A stretch of DNA of 64,000 nt from Acinetobacter calcoaceticus DSM 30006 = CIP 81.8 (GCF_000368965.1 NZ_KB849780.1:1178145-1242144); one strand, 5' to 3'; shown: positions 1-7,800, numbered from the stretch's first letter. Numbers and translations are program-made. Notes: a model not told the origin generated them from the letters alone.

Positions 1-1
1 T

Positions 2-364
2 CAATATTTAGAACTTGAGCATTTAATGCTGCAAGCTGGTATCGATATTGAAAAGTTCTGCAAAAAGCGGAGTCTCAATAGCCTTCATGATGTGAAACAA
101 CAAGTGTTTGAAGAGACATGTGAAGGCATTAAGAAAATCATTCAACAAAATCTACAGGCTCAGCAAGCCAATGAAAAACAACTCATTGAGCAGCAAGAAA
201 AGACCTTAGAAAGTGACTATCAAATAGCGCTTAAGCACATAGAGGCAGCTCAGTCACCTAATGATCTGGACTACTCTGTAAATTATTTCAAAGGCACTAA
301 ATACGAGCAAAACATACTTAATGTATGCACTGCTAAATCAGATATGGAAGGATGGACAACATGA
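2..364 (+). CDS. prophage hypothetical protein, 5'-truncated by window edge
   Basis: The reading frame is open from base 2, so the true start lies outside the window; an internal ATG sits at 26. The visible 120 residues are hydrophilic, with a Gln/Glu-rich probable coiled coil (residues around QQANEKQLIEQQEK) and a C-terminal segment beginning SDYQIALKHIEAAQSP. That segment resembles modules in the next protein. Its stop overlaps the next start in an ATGA arrangement, so the two are translationally linked. Its position ahead of an excisionase-like gene and an integrase makes it a phage or integrative-element gene. No function can be given. Confidence 0.6.
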   Translation, partial: QYLELEHLMLQAGIDIEKFCKKRSLNSLHDVKQQVFEETCEGIKKIIQQNLQAQQANEKQLIEQQEKTLESDYQIALKHIEAAQSPNDLDYSVNYFKGTKYEQNILNVCTAKSDMEGWTT

Positions 365-1311
365 ATAATTTAATTAGTGCAGCTGAAGCATTTACAGCCT
401 TACAAGTTGGAAAAACTGTCTTATGCCGTCCTATCGGAGACATTCTGGATTTCGCAGAATTGGATCAATTCCCTGCCACAATTTTTGCTAAATCAGGTTA
501 TGAATTCTGCATTAAAGTTGAAACTGTTCAATTAGCTGGATTCACCTTTACTAAGCCTTACGCTTTAGATGAACTACAGCAAGGCCAAGAAATCTTTGTC
601 GTAAGTAATACTGGAAGTATTGTTAAAGGTGCTTTCATTCCTAATTACGAAGAACTCGTTAGTGCCGTTAAGAATGGTTTTGTTCAACGTGATGCTGCAA
701 ATGCAGAATTACAAATGAAAGCTTTTCAAAAAGCTTTAGGACTTGAATGTGAAATCATATTTAAAGAAGCGGATTTCACTTCATTCATGAAAGCAGATGC
801 AAAACTAAAGAAATCAAATTTAGTACGTATTGTTGAAGCTTTAGAGCAGCAAGAAGCTGAGCAGTTGAATAGCCAAAGTTCAACATCAAATGATGTTGAA
901 AAAAAGACATTACCTGAAGCAGAGCAAAGAAACGATAGTATCGAAGATGATTATCAAAAAACCTTAGATACCCTTCTACAACGAGTCAGTGAGTCAAAGA
1001 CACCTGCAGAAGTAAACGCTGTTTATCGCTATACACGTGCGTGGACTGATAAGCAAATGGAACCTTTACTTCAAGCTACGCATAAACGTTTAACCGAACT
1101 TGCAGAAGTAAAGCCTATAGATAGTGAGCCACCGTCGTTGTTGGTTCAAATCCAGACCGCATCCGACCTTACCACTTTAGATGCTTTGGAAATTGATGTT
1201 TCAGGAAGAGATCCACTAATTCAACCAAAGCTCATGGGAGCTGTTAAAAAGCGTCGCTTTGAATTAGAAAATGCCGCTTCCAACGAACCAGATTATTTAC
1301 TGGAGGATTAA
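361..1311 (+). CDS. prophage hypothetical protein with repeated helical modules
   Basis: This 316-aa protein is not recognised. An ATG at 352 exists, but ATG 361 is preferred because it overlaps the upstream stop (ATGA) and has an AAGG ribosome site at good distance. The first 130 residues look globular. From about 200 onward it is acidic and helical, with two segments (DDYQKTLDTLLQRVSESKTP and IQTASDLTTLDALEIDVS) similar in layout to the C-terminus of the preceding protein. It lies in a tight plus-strand cluster ending in the integrase. It is probably an accessory prophage protein; no catalytic motif is visible. Confidence 0.65.
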   Translation: MNNLISAAEAFTALQVGKTVLCRPIGDILDFAELDQFPATIFAKSGYEFCIKVETVQLAGFTFTKPYALDELQQGQEIFVVSNTGSIVKGAFIPNYEELVSAVKNGFVQRDAANAELQMKAFQKALGLECEIIFKEADFTSFMKADAKLKKSNLVRIVEALEQQEAEQLNSQSSTSNDVEKKTLPEAEQRNDSIEDDYQKTLDTLLQRVSESKTPAEVNAVYRYTRAWTDKQMEPLLQATHKRLTELAEVKPIDSEPPSLLVQIQTASDLTTLDALEIDVSGRDPLIQPKLMGAVKKRRFELENAASNEPDYLLED

Positions 1312-1313
1312 CA

Positions 1314-1457
1314 ATGAGCTTCCGTTACTCCTCTACTGCCCGAACACTCATTGTGTTCGGCAACCTGATGAATCATTACTACGACAATGTGAACCCGTCT
1401 CAAATCGACAACTTGGTGGATGAGGCGAAATTTAAAGAAGCGACTTGGAGAAAGTAA
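1314..1457 (+). CDS. small prophage protein, 47 aa
   Basis: ATG 1314 follows the previous stop by two bases, with a GGAGG ribosome site ending at 1306 inside the end of the upstream gene. The 47-residue product begins MSFRYSSTARTLIVFGNLMN and ends ATWRK. It is polar apart from a short hydrophobic stretch near residues 12-19. Tight spacing on both sides (9 bases to the next ATG) supports it as a real gene of the cluster. No known domain is recognised. Confidence 0.6.
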   Translation: MSFRYSSTARTLIVFGNLMNHYYDNVNPSQIDNLVDEAKFKEATWRK

Positions 1458-1466
1458 GGAAGACCT

Positions 1467-1673
1467 ATGGCTTGTCTAATCAAAGTATCTGAGTTTATTA
1501 AACGGGTTTATGGCGGCAAAGATGCAACCCCTCCAGCCCCTCAAACCATTACTCGTAGTTGCCGGCGTGGTGAATTACCGGCTGAACAAATCGGCAGGAT
1601 CTGGTACATAGACTGGGAGATTTACCGAAAACGTACCGGTAATGAACTTGTTGACCGCGTTTTAAGAGGTTGA
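1467..1673 (+). CDS. excisionase-like small DNA-binding protein
   Basis: This 68-aa basic protein has the layout of an AlpA/Xis-type winged helix: an N-terminal helix (LIKVSEFIKRVYG), a segment TITRSCRRGELPAEQIGR typical of the recognition helix and wing, then an IWYIDWEIYRKR strand. A GGAAG ribosome site precedes ATG 1467. It ends one base before the integrase gene, the usual position of a recombination directionality factor. The role in excision is inferred from position and size; a purely regulatory role is also possible. Confidence 0.7.
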   Translation: MACLIKVSEFIKRVYGGKDATPPAPQTITRSCRRGELPAEQIGRIWYIDWEIYRKRTGNELVDRVLRG

Positions 1674-1674
1674 A

Positions 1675-2805
1675 ATGGCAAGGCCTCGTAATACAAAGAA
1701 CAAAGACTTACCAGCTAACCTTTATCGTGGTGAAGGTAGTGCATGGCGCTATCGACATCCGGTAACTGGTAAGTTTCATTCAATGGGTTCTGATAAATCA
1801 AAAGCGATCATAGCAGCACGGAAACTTAATGAATTACTCATCCCGTCAGATGATCTGATTGGTAAAGTTATGGGTGGAGTGTTTTTTGGTGAATTTGCAA
1901 ATGAGTACTTAGCAAATAAACGACGTAAAGATGGTAAACCAGTAGCCAGCACAACAATTGAAAGTTATAGATCTTATCTGGAACGATGCAAACTTAAATG
2001 GGGTGATTTACGAATAGACCAGATCACTCTGTTTATGGCCAATCAACTTCTAGACGATATGACGGCATCATCCAGCAATGGATGTCGTGGGGTTTTAATT
2101 GATCTGTTTAATGTGGCTGTCAGCAAAGGATTATGTCCAGATAATCCTATTGAAGCCACGATGCCTAAACATTCAAAGCGCCAACGAAGAAGACATACGT
2201 TAGAAGGCTTGGAACTTGTTCGTAAGCACTCTCCTGCATGGCTTCAAAATGCGATTGATTTGGCCTTGTTAACCACACAGAGACGAGTCGATATCCTGAA
2301 AATGAAGTGGACTGATATTGTTGATGGTTATTTGCACGTTGCTCAGGAGAAAACCACTGATAACCCAGAAGATGAGTTTGAGATTTCTGAAGGTGCCGGT
2401 TATGTGAGAATTAAAATTGATAATGAACTTCAACAAGTTTTAAATCGTTGTAAAGATAATGTGGTTAGTCCTTTTATTATTCACCGCGTACCAATTAAAC
2501 AAGGCAAAAAGCGAAAATATGAGAAAGAACACTGGACCCAAATTGATAATCAGTATTTATCTTCAAACTTTTTAAAAGCAGTTAAGAAGTCAAATGCATA
2601 TCCCAACTTAACAGGTAGACAATTACCGACCTTTCATGAAATTAGAGCTCTAGCTATTTTCTTGCATAAAAAAGCGGGTAAATCTGCTCAGGCATTAGCT
2701 GGACATACTAGCAAGAAAATGACTGAACATTATGAAGCTGGTCATGAAATTATATGGAATGATGTGGACGTAGGTATTAAATTACCATTTGCCGAAATGA
2801 CATAA
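1675..2805 (+). CDS. tyrosine-family site-specific integrase
   Basis: This 376-aa phage-type integrase has an N-terminal arm and core-binding region (about residues 60-165, with SAM-like helices around TTIESYRSYLERCK) and a C-terminal catalytic domain. The catalytic residues are visible: R203 in TTQRR, H321-x-x-R324 in HEIRA, H344 in AGHTS and nucleophile Y353 in HYEAGH. It therefore looks active. It sits one base after the excisionase-like gene, at the end of the element, so an attachment site is expected just downstream. It would integrate and excise the element whose remainder lies left of the window. Confidence 0.93.
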   Translation: MARPRNTKNKDLPANLYRGEGSAWRYRHPVTGKFHSMGSDKSKAIIAARKLNELLIPSDDLIGKVMGGVFFGEFANEYLANKRRKDGKPVASTTIESYRSYLERCKLKWGDLRIDQITLFMANQLLDDMTASSSNGCRGVLIDLFNVAVSKGLCPDNPIEATMPKHSKRQRRRHTLEGLELVRKHSPAWLQNAIDLALLTTQRRVDILKMKWTDIVDGYLHVAQEKTTDNPEDEFEISEGAGYVRIKIDNELQQVLNRCKDNVVSPFIIHRVPIKQGKKRKYEKEHWTQIDNQYLSSNFLKAVKKSNAYPNLTGRQLPTFHEIRALAIFLHKKAGKSAQALAGHTSKKMTEHYEAGHEIIWNDVDVGIKLPFAEMT

Positions 2806-3254
2806 GATTGGGCTGCAAAACCCTTTCTTAAGTTATTGTTTTCTAATAATTCTATATGTTCGAAAAGTTCTATAATAATTAAAATAAAAAATATAATAAA
2901 ATTCTTTAAAATCAATAGCTTTAAAATAAATGCTATATATAATTTCTCCCTAAAGAATAAATATTTTAGAAATTCCATATCTATTTGATTAATTTTAAGT
3001 TTATTAAATCTATTTCCATGTCCTGCAAAATTTCTGCAAAACGGTTAAATCTAATAATCATTTTACTGACATAAATGACAACATCTGTTTTGAAGTTTTC
3101 TATAAAGATTTCTTTTTAAGATGTTGTAATTTTCATGTAAATAGCAACGTAAACATTACAACTATTGCAGTTATTTTTGTACTGATGTTTGATTAGAATT
3201 ACAAATTAATAAAATTATTGATTTTGAAAAAAATAAGTTAAGGAAGACAAGATT
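2806..3254. other. AT-rich gap downstream of integrase, probable element boundary
   Basis: About 450 bases with no convincing gene and very high A+T. The element attachment site should lie here, but its partner repeat is outside the window, so the core cannot be defined. TGCAAAA occurs three times (near 2814, 3023 and 3034), which could be arm-type integrase sites or chance. A minus-strand frame that overlaps the integrase end is low-complexity and not credible. Confidence 0.4.
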
Positions 3255-3347
3255 ATGTACTCAAACTATGAAATTTCGACTAGAAATGCACTATCACTTT
3301 TTGATGTTAAAGTCGATCAATTTGCACTTATACGTATGGTATCCTAA
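3255..3347 (+). CDS. possible 30-aa peptide
   Basis: ATG 3255 is preceded by a strong AAGGAAG ribosome site at 3239-3246 with good spacing. It encodes a 30-residue peptide that begins MYSNYEISTRNALSLFDVKV and ends with a TAA at 3345-3347. No family is recognised. It stops just before the convergent GlxA-type regulator. The ribosome site and compact frame are the only evidence, so it may be a real small protein or a remnant of a longer gene. Confidence 0.4.
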   Translation: MYSNYEISTRNALSLFDVKVDQFALIRMVS

Positions 3348-3356
3348 CGATATTTT

Positions 3357-4319
3357 TTAAGTAAAATATCGACGATATTCGTTTGGGTAATTTCCATAAT
3401 GTTCTAAAAAACGACGACGTAAAGTCGCTTCAGCATTAAATCCACATCTCTCTGCAATACGTTTTATAGGAAGATCAGTATCAACTAACATACGTCGAGC
3501 AGCTTCAAGACGCAATTGTTGAACTGCTTTCGCGGGTGTAATTCCTGTATCTTTTAAAAAGTGACGTACAAAGCTTCGTTCACTCATGCAGCTATATGTG
3601 GCTAAAGCATTTACAGATAAATCGGCAGTTAAGTTATCAGTTATCCAAGCATACAATTCAGAAAATCGTTCGGTTTCATTTTGAAAAAATAATGTAGTAC
3701 TGAATTGCGCCTGTCCTCCTGGTCTTTTGAGAAACACAACCAAAGTACGTGCTACCTCAAGTGCCAACTTATATCCCAAATCATCGCTAATCAATGCTAA
3801 TGCTAAATCAATACCAGCACTTACCCCAGCAGATGTCCAAACTGAACCATCTTGAATAAAAATTGGATTATTTTCGACAATGACCAGAGGGTATTTTTGG
3901 GCAAACTCGCCACATACACTCCAATGTGTTACAGCACGACGTCCATCAAGTATCCCACATGCAGCCAGAAGAAATGCACCACTACAAACTGCGGCAACTC
4001 TTCTTGAATATTTAGAACGATTTTTTAACCATTCCGTCAACAATCTATCGTTCACTGCAGAATAGATACCAGCTCCCCCAATTGCAATGAGTGTGTCTGT
4101 TAATACATCTTCATTAGGTAATGGCTCTGCCAATAGTGGTAATGCTGTTGATGTTTTTACTATTCCAGGTTGTGAAGCAACCACATGTAGATTGTAAAGT
4201 GGCGGATCCCCTCTTTGTTCCATCAACTCATTAGCCGTACTAAATACTTGCAAAGGCCCACTAAGATCTAGCAAATTAACTTCTGGAAAAATGATGAAGT
4301 GTATATTGCGTTGTAACAT
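3357..4319 (-). CDS. GlxA-family AraC-type transcriptional regulator
   Basis: 320 aa from ATG 4319, chosen over an upstream GTG at 4328 because of an AGG site eight bases before it. Residues 1-185 are a DJ-1/PfpI-like domain with the nucleophile-elbow-like AVCSGAFLLAACG. The C-terminal 100 residues are an AraC double helix-turn-helix (MSERSFVRHFLKDTGITPAK and IKRIAERCGFNAEATLRRRF). Such proteins sense a small ligand and control a nearby gene. It is divergent from the NTF2-like gene at 4582, with an inverted repeat between them, so local regulation is likely. The ligand is unknown. Confidence 0.88.
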   Translation of the reverse strand: MLQRNIHFIIFPEVNLLDLSGPLQVFSTANELMEQRGDPPLYNLHVVASQPGIVKTSTALPLLAEPLPNEDVLTDTLIAIGGAGIYSAVNDRLLTEWLKNRSKYSRRVAAVCSGAFLLAACGILDGRRAVTHWSVCGEFAQKYPLVIVENNPIFIQDGSVWTSAGVSAGIDLALALISDDLGYKLALEVARTLVVFLKRPGGQAQFSTTLFFQNETERFSELYAWITDNLTADLSVNALATYSCMSERSFVRHFLKDTGITPAKAVQQLRLEAARRMLVDTDLPIKRIAERCGFNAEATLRRRFLEHYGNYPNEYRRYFT

Positions 4320-4399
4320 CAATTGCACCTATCTTGGCGGGAAATGGCTCATTTTTGGCCTAAATGCTATTTTTAGAAGATGTAAATTAATCCTATAAC

Positions 4400-4448
4400 T
4401 GACACTACCTGATACTTTCAAGGATGAAAACCAACAATTGTAGTGTCA
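4400..4448. promoter_or_regulatory. 9-bp inverted repeat, candidate operator
   Basis: TGACACTAC at 4400-4408 and its exact reverse complement GTAGTGTCA at 4440-4448 are separated by 31 bases. They lie in the divergent space between the GlxA-type regulator and the NTF2-like gene. Three helical turns of spacing fits a regulator bound at two half-sites. The role is inferred from position only. Confidence 0.4.
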
Positions 4449-4581
4449 ATTGAGACGTGTATAAATAAGTTCAAAATGCCTTCTTAGACTTGTACTTATT
4501 AAATTAGCATACGTCAAAATTGAACGTGTGATGATTTAATTAGAATAAGTATATCAAGGTCAAACATAAGGTATTAATTAA

Positions 4582-4971
4582 ATGAAAAATAGTCACTTAT
4601 CAAAAACTCCTCATGAACATCCTTTAAAGTTTATAGAGGCTTTTAATTCAGGAGACCCAAATCGAGTAGATTCAATGTATGAACCCGATGCAATTATTAT
4701 AGACAAACAAGGACATTTTGTAACAGGTAAAGAAAGGTTTGACGTAAATGCTAGCTTCCTGAAACTAGGCCTACCTATTGAGGAAGAAGTAAAGCAAGTA
4801 TATATCACCGGAGATATTGCCATGCTTATTGTTGATTGGAGAATCAAAGGAAAAACCTCGAATAATGAAGATATTGATTTTAGTGGAAGAGCAGTTGATG
4901 TACTTCGTAAAGGGACCGATGGTTATTGGCGATTTTTAATTGATAATCCATGGGGTACTTCAGACGAATAG
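4582..4971 (+). CDS. NTF2-like/SnoaL-fold small protein
   Basis: This 129-aa soluble protein has the cone-shaped NTF2-like pattern: an N-terminal helix (PLKFIEAFNSGDPNRVDSMY), then EPDAIIIDKQGHFVTGKE, and alternating strands ending in GYWRFLIDNPWG. This resembles DUF4440/SnoaL and ketosteroid-isomerase-like proteins. Members act as isomerases, cyclases or stress-linked binding proteins; nothing here fixes the substrate. It is divergent from the GlxA-type regulator, which probably controls it, and is followed by a good terminator, so it is monocistronic. Confidence 0.75.
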   Translation: MKNSHLSKTPHEHPLKFIEAFNSGDPNRVDSMYEPDAIIIDKQGHFVTGKERFDVNASFLKLGLPIEEEVKQVYITGDIAMLIVDWRIKGKTSNNEDIDFSGRAVDVLRKGTDGYWRFLIDNPWGTSDE

Positions 4972-4993
4972 CTTTCTGACTTAAAAATCAATG

Positions 4994-5037
4994 GTGGTAA
5001 ACATTGGACCTATCAATAGCTTTACCACTTTTTTTTT
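4994..5037 (+). terminator. Rho-independent terminator of the NTF2-like gene
   Basis: GTGGTAAA at 4994-5001 pairs with TTTACCAC at 5021-5028 and is followed by a run of T residues. Confidence 0.75.
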
Positions 5038-5309
5038 AGCGACACTAAACTTGCAAAAACAATAAAAGATCTAGAGCATTGAAATCAAAATAAAAGTAAT
5101 AAAGCCTAAATAATATTGAGTAAGAAACAACAATTTCAATATTTGGCGTGAAATGAGCATATTTTGGCTTAATTACCTTTTTAAAAAATATTATATTTCA
5201 TGCGTTAAATGTAGATTTGAATTAATAAATATTTAATTTTCATAAATCACTAGGAACAAGGTCGATAGCTTCTGTCGAATATACATTGCTAATTTATGAG
5301 GAAAAGCAG
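5038..5309. other. AT-rich intergenic leader before AraC gene
   Basis: About 270 AT-rich bases. I see no gene, tRNA or strong hairpin here. A promoter for the AraC-family gene at 5310 must lie within it, but no clear -35/-10 pair stands out. Confidence 0.3.
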
Positions 5310-6350
5310 ATGAATAATTGCCTGACTCAGACTAATTTGATGAAGATACGAGCAAATAGTTTAAAAGGTTATATATCAGCAATGCGGGAGCTTATGATTG
5401 ATCCCTATTCATTGTTAGATCAATATAAGCTTACTATCGACTTACTTGAAAATGATGAAATATTAATATCACAACAAACTGTAATTCAATTATTAGAAGC
5501 TAGCGCATCTTTAACAAATTGCCCTGATTTAGGGTTAAGAATATCAACACATCAGGATATTAGTATTTTAGGAATACTGAGTATAATGTTACAAAATGCA
5601 TCCTCCATGAGAAAAGCAATAGATTATGCAGCACATTTTCTATATCTATATGGTCAAGGTTTTTCATTATCATACAATGATCAAAGTCCTCTAGTACACA
5701 ATGCCTTTGAGGTGGTTTTTGAAGCGAGTTACAACGGTCCTCCTCCAAGGCAATCTATGGATCTATGTATTGGTACAATACATCAGCATGCAAAATGCTT
5801 ATTTGGGAAAGATTATGGTCTTAAAGCAGTCTCTTTTCCTTATGGTAAATCAGCCTCATTGAGTATGTATCAGAAAGTTTTTAACGTCCCTATTTATTTT
5901 AATCAAGAACGAGCATCCCTACATATAAGTAAAGACTTCTTATTATTAGAGCCTAATGGATCGAATCCATTACTTAGACAGATTGTTGAAGATTATATAT
6001 TAAGAAATTTTAGCATGCGAAATGATAGTTTCAGTGATCGCGTTAAAAAAACTTTGAGATTAAATCTAGGTACCTCTCAAACAAGTAAAATTAATATTTC
6101 TAATCTTTTAGCGATACATCCTAGAACTTTACAAAGAAGGCTTAAAGATGAAAATACAACTTTCGAAGAAATAAAAGATAATTTAAGAAAGGATTTAGCC
6201 ATTTATTATATAACACAAACAACTATTCCTTTTTATCAGTTAACAAGTTTATTAGGTTTTCCTGAGCAATCTGCTTTAAGTCGAGCTATAAAACGCTGGT
6301 ATAACCTAACACCAACAGAACTTAGAGTAATGAGATTTATAAAATCCTAG
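5310..6350 (+). CDS. AraC-family regulator with arabinose-binding-type N-domain (OruR-like)
   Basis: 346 aa from ATG 5310, which has a GAGG site eight bases upstream; the frame also runs back to a TTG at 5286. Residues 15-200 match the all-helical N-terminal domain common in OruR/ArgR-type AraC regulators (SLLDQYKLTIDLLENDEILIS, then the NCPDLGLRIS region). The C-terminus carries an AraC helix-turn-helix (LLAIHPRTLQRRLKDENTTF and LTSLLGFPEQSALSRAIKRW). These regulate catabolic or virulence genes. No obvious target lies beside it; it converges on the degenerate resolvase. Its AT-rich codons suggest acquisition. Confidence 0.85.
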   Translation: MNNCLTQTNLMKIRANSLKGYISAMRELMIDPYSLLDQYKLTIDLLENDEILISQQTVIQLLEASASLTNCPDLGLRISTHQDISILGILSIMLQNASSMRKAIDYAAHFLYLYGQGFSLSYNDQSPLVHNAFEVVFEASYNGPPPRQSMDLCIGTIHQHAKCLFGKDYGLKAVSFPYGKSASLSMYQKVFNVPIYFNQERASLHISKDFLLLEPNGSNPLLRQIVEDYILRNFSMRNDSFSDRVKKTLRLNLGTSQTSKINISNLLAIHPRTLQRRLKDENTTFEEIKDNLRKDLAIYYITQTTIPFYQLTSLLGFPEQSALSRAIKRWYNLTPTELRVMRFIKS

Positions 6351-6388
6351 AAAATAATCACAATATTTTTACTTAAAATATTAAAACT

Positions 6389-6964
6389 TTAATCAACCCC
6401 TTTAGTTTTATCCAATATTCTTTGTATCACAGTGCGAGTAACTGAAAAATTTTTAGCTAAACCGTATACTGTATGTCCCTTTTTATACATTTCTATTACT
6501 TTAGCTTTCTGTTTTTCATTTAAAATTTCCGGACGTCCAACTTTTTTAGTATTTTTTATATCTATATTATTTGAAAGGCTAAATTTTTTCTCAAATTCTT
6601 TACACATACTCAAAAAATGGATGAAAAAAACTTTTAATTCACCATTAATTTCACTTTTTGAATAATCTAAACATATTAATTTTATTCTTTTTTCATCTAT
6701 TTCCTTAAGAGTATTATAAATTTCATCAAAGCTATTACCTAAACAATCTAAACTTTTTATTACCAAACTATCTTCTTGCTCTAAAGAATAGTTTATTAAA
6801 TTCATAAAAATGTTTCTATAACAGATTGATTTACTTACTAGCACCTCTTCTACTACTAATCTATTTTTTTGAATATTGTACCCATAATCCTTAAATATTG
6901 ATATATAGTTTACTTTATCAATATTATCATATGGATCAACTCTAATATAAGCATATGTACGCAT
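6389..6964 (-). CDS. serine-recombinase-like protein lacking catalytic residues
   Basis: 191 aa from ATG 6964 (MRTYAYIRVD); an in-frame ATG at 6991 is possible and neither has a strong ribosome site. The fold follows resolvase/invertase proteins: an N-terminal catalytic-like domain, a long helix and a C-terminal Hin-type helix-turn-helix after GRPEILNEKQ. However, the catalytic serine position is D10 (YIRVD where the family has RVS), and the LDRLGR motif reads LDCLGN, losing both arginines. R8 and the mid-domain R remain. It should bind DNA but not recombine it. It is very AT-rich and converges with the AraC gene. Confidence 0.8.
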   Translation of the reverse strand: MRTYAYIRVDPYDNIDKVNYISIFKDYGYNIQKNRLVVEEVLVSKSICYRNIFMNLINYSLEQEDSLVIKSLDCLGNSFDEIYNTLKEIDEKRIKLICLDYSKSEINGELKVFFIHFLSMCKEFEKKFSLSNNIDIKNTKKVGRPEILNEKQKAKVIEMYKKGHTVYGLAKNFSVTRTVIQRILDKTKGVD

Positions 6965-6991
6965 TTTACAAACCCAATAATATACCACCAA

Positions 6992-7410
6992 TCATCAAAA
7001 TCAATGCACATATATCTAATTAAAAAACCATTAATTATATAAATATAAGTTTATTAGATTTCATCATATTTTATTGTTTATCGAAATAAAATTATTGACA
7101 ATATGAGACAATCACTTAACACCCTGAGACAGTTTTTTTAAATAAATTATTTATAAAAATTTTATATTAGTAGATTTCTTTTCAACAATTGGTTCTGTAA
7201 ATTATAATTCTGATAAAAATTTAAGTTAATCTTAATGAATACATCCGATTAGGTAATTGTTTCCTTTAATTTGCAATAAATCGCAATCGGATGTATCAAT
7301 TTTTGATTTTCATAATTAAGAATATGGGTAATCCCAGATAAAAATTTGAATTATCATTTTCCAAATTTCAGCAAGCACCTCTGTCTTTATGCCATTTTCT
7401 ATTAGGTGGA
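6992..7410. other. AT-rich gap containing a long inverted repeat
   Basis: About 420 bases without a supported gene. The only strong structure is the 12-bp inverted repeat at 7239-7296 (listed separately). A TTGACA at 7095-7100 lacks a matching -10 element at the right distance. Confidence 0.35.
7239..7296. repeat. perfect 12-bp inverted repeat
   Basis: ATACATCCGATT at 7239-7250 and AATCGGATGTAT at 7285-7296 are exact reverse complements separated by 34 bases, in a gene-free area. As RNA this would be a 12-bp stem; a T-rich stretch follows on the plus strand. It may be a terminator, a small RNA end or a remnant of a mobile element end. Confidence 0.5.
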
Positions 7411-7542
7411 TTAGTCTTTAGGAAGCGTTTTGTTAATTTCACCACCTGCAGTTTCATAAAATTTTAATAAGTTGAAACTTTCATAGTTAGCGAAAATACA
7501 AAAGAGAAGAGCGACTAGCAAAATTAGGGTAATTTTATTCAT
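7411..7542 (-). CDS. 43-aa membrane or exported peptide
   Basis: ATG 7542 has a TAAGG ribosome site nine bases upstream. The 43-residue product starts MNKITLILLVALLFCIFANY, a single hydrophobic helix, and ends in a polar tail with EINKTLPKD. It is too short for most gene callers. The hydrophobic N-terminus with a positive residue at position 3 fits a single-pass inner-membrane peptide or an exported peptide. No family is recognised, and no toxin partner is visible. Confidence 0.5.
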   Translation of the reverse strand: MNKITLILLVALLFCIFANYESFNLLKFYETAGGEINKTLPKD

Positions 7543-7662
7543 TTCATTTTACCTTAGAGATTTTAATTTTTTTAATCTCGTAATGGTACATGAAAATACT
7601 ATCAAAACCTTAATTATTAAGAATCAATCACAATTTATTACAAAAGCTGTTTTGTAAAACTT

Positions 7663-7760
7663 AACCACCTTTTAAATCTCTTAATGCCAATACATCTTGC
7701 GAATCAACAACAATGACCAGACGACCGGATTCTTGTGCCAATTTTACTTTCCTTCTAGGC
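7663..7760 (-). pseudogene. possible 3' remnant of a protein-coding gene
   Basis: On the minus strand a frame reading KLAQESGRLVIVVDSQDVLA and ending at a TAA (7661-7663) has protein-like composition. It is blocked upstream by an in-frame TAG just before the terminator of the lipoprotein gene, and has no ATG. It looks like the 3' end of a lost gene, or a short frame starting at TTG. The identity is unknown. Confidence 0.3.
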
Positions 7761-7762
7761 AA

Positions 7763-7786
7763 TAAAAAACCGCACTAAGCGGATTT
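7763..7786 (-). terminator. terminator of the small lipoprotein gene
   Basis: On the minus strand CCGC-TTAGT-GCGG is followed directly by TTTTTT, about 15 bases after the lipoprotein stop codon. Confidence 0.6.
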
Positions 7787-7800
7787 ATGAAAGTAGATAT

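Noticed and set aside
2742..2978. Minus-strand frame of 78 codons overlapping the integrase end
   Set aside because: It is dominated by Phe, Ile and Leu from AT-rich DNA, has no ribosome site and overlaps a well supported integrase gene.
2806..3254. Attachment site of the integrative element
   Set aside because: TGCAAAA repeats are suggestive, but the other boundary of the element is outside the window, so no direct repeat pair can be shown.
5286..5309. TTG start for the AraC-family gene
   Set aside because: ATG 5310 has a properly spaced GAGG site; the TTG has none.
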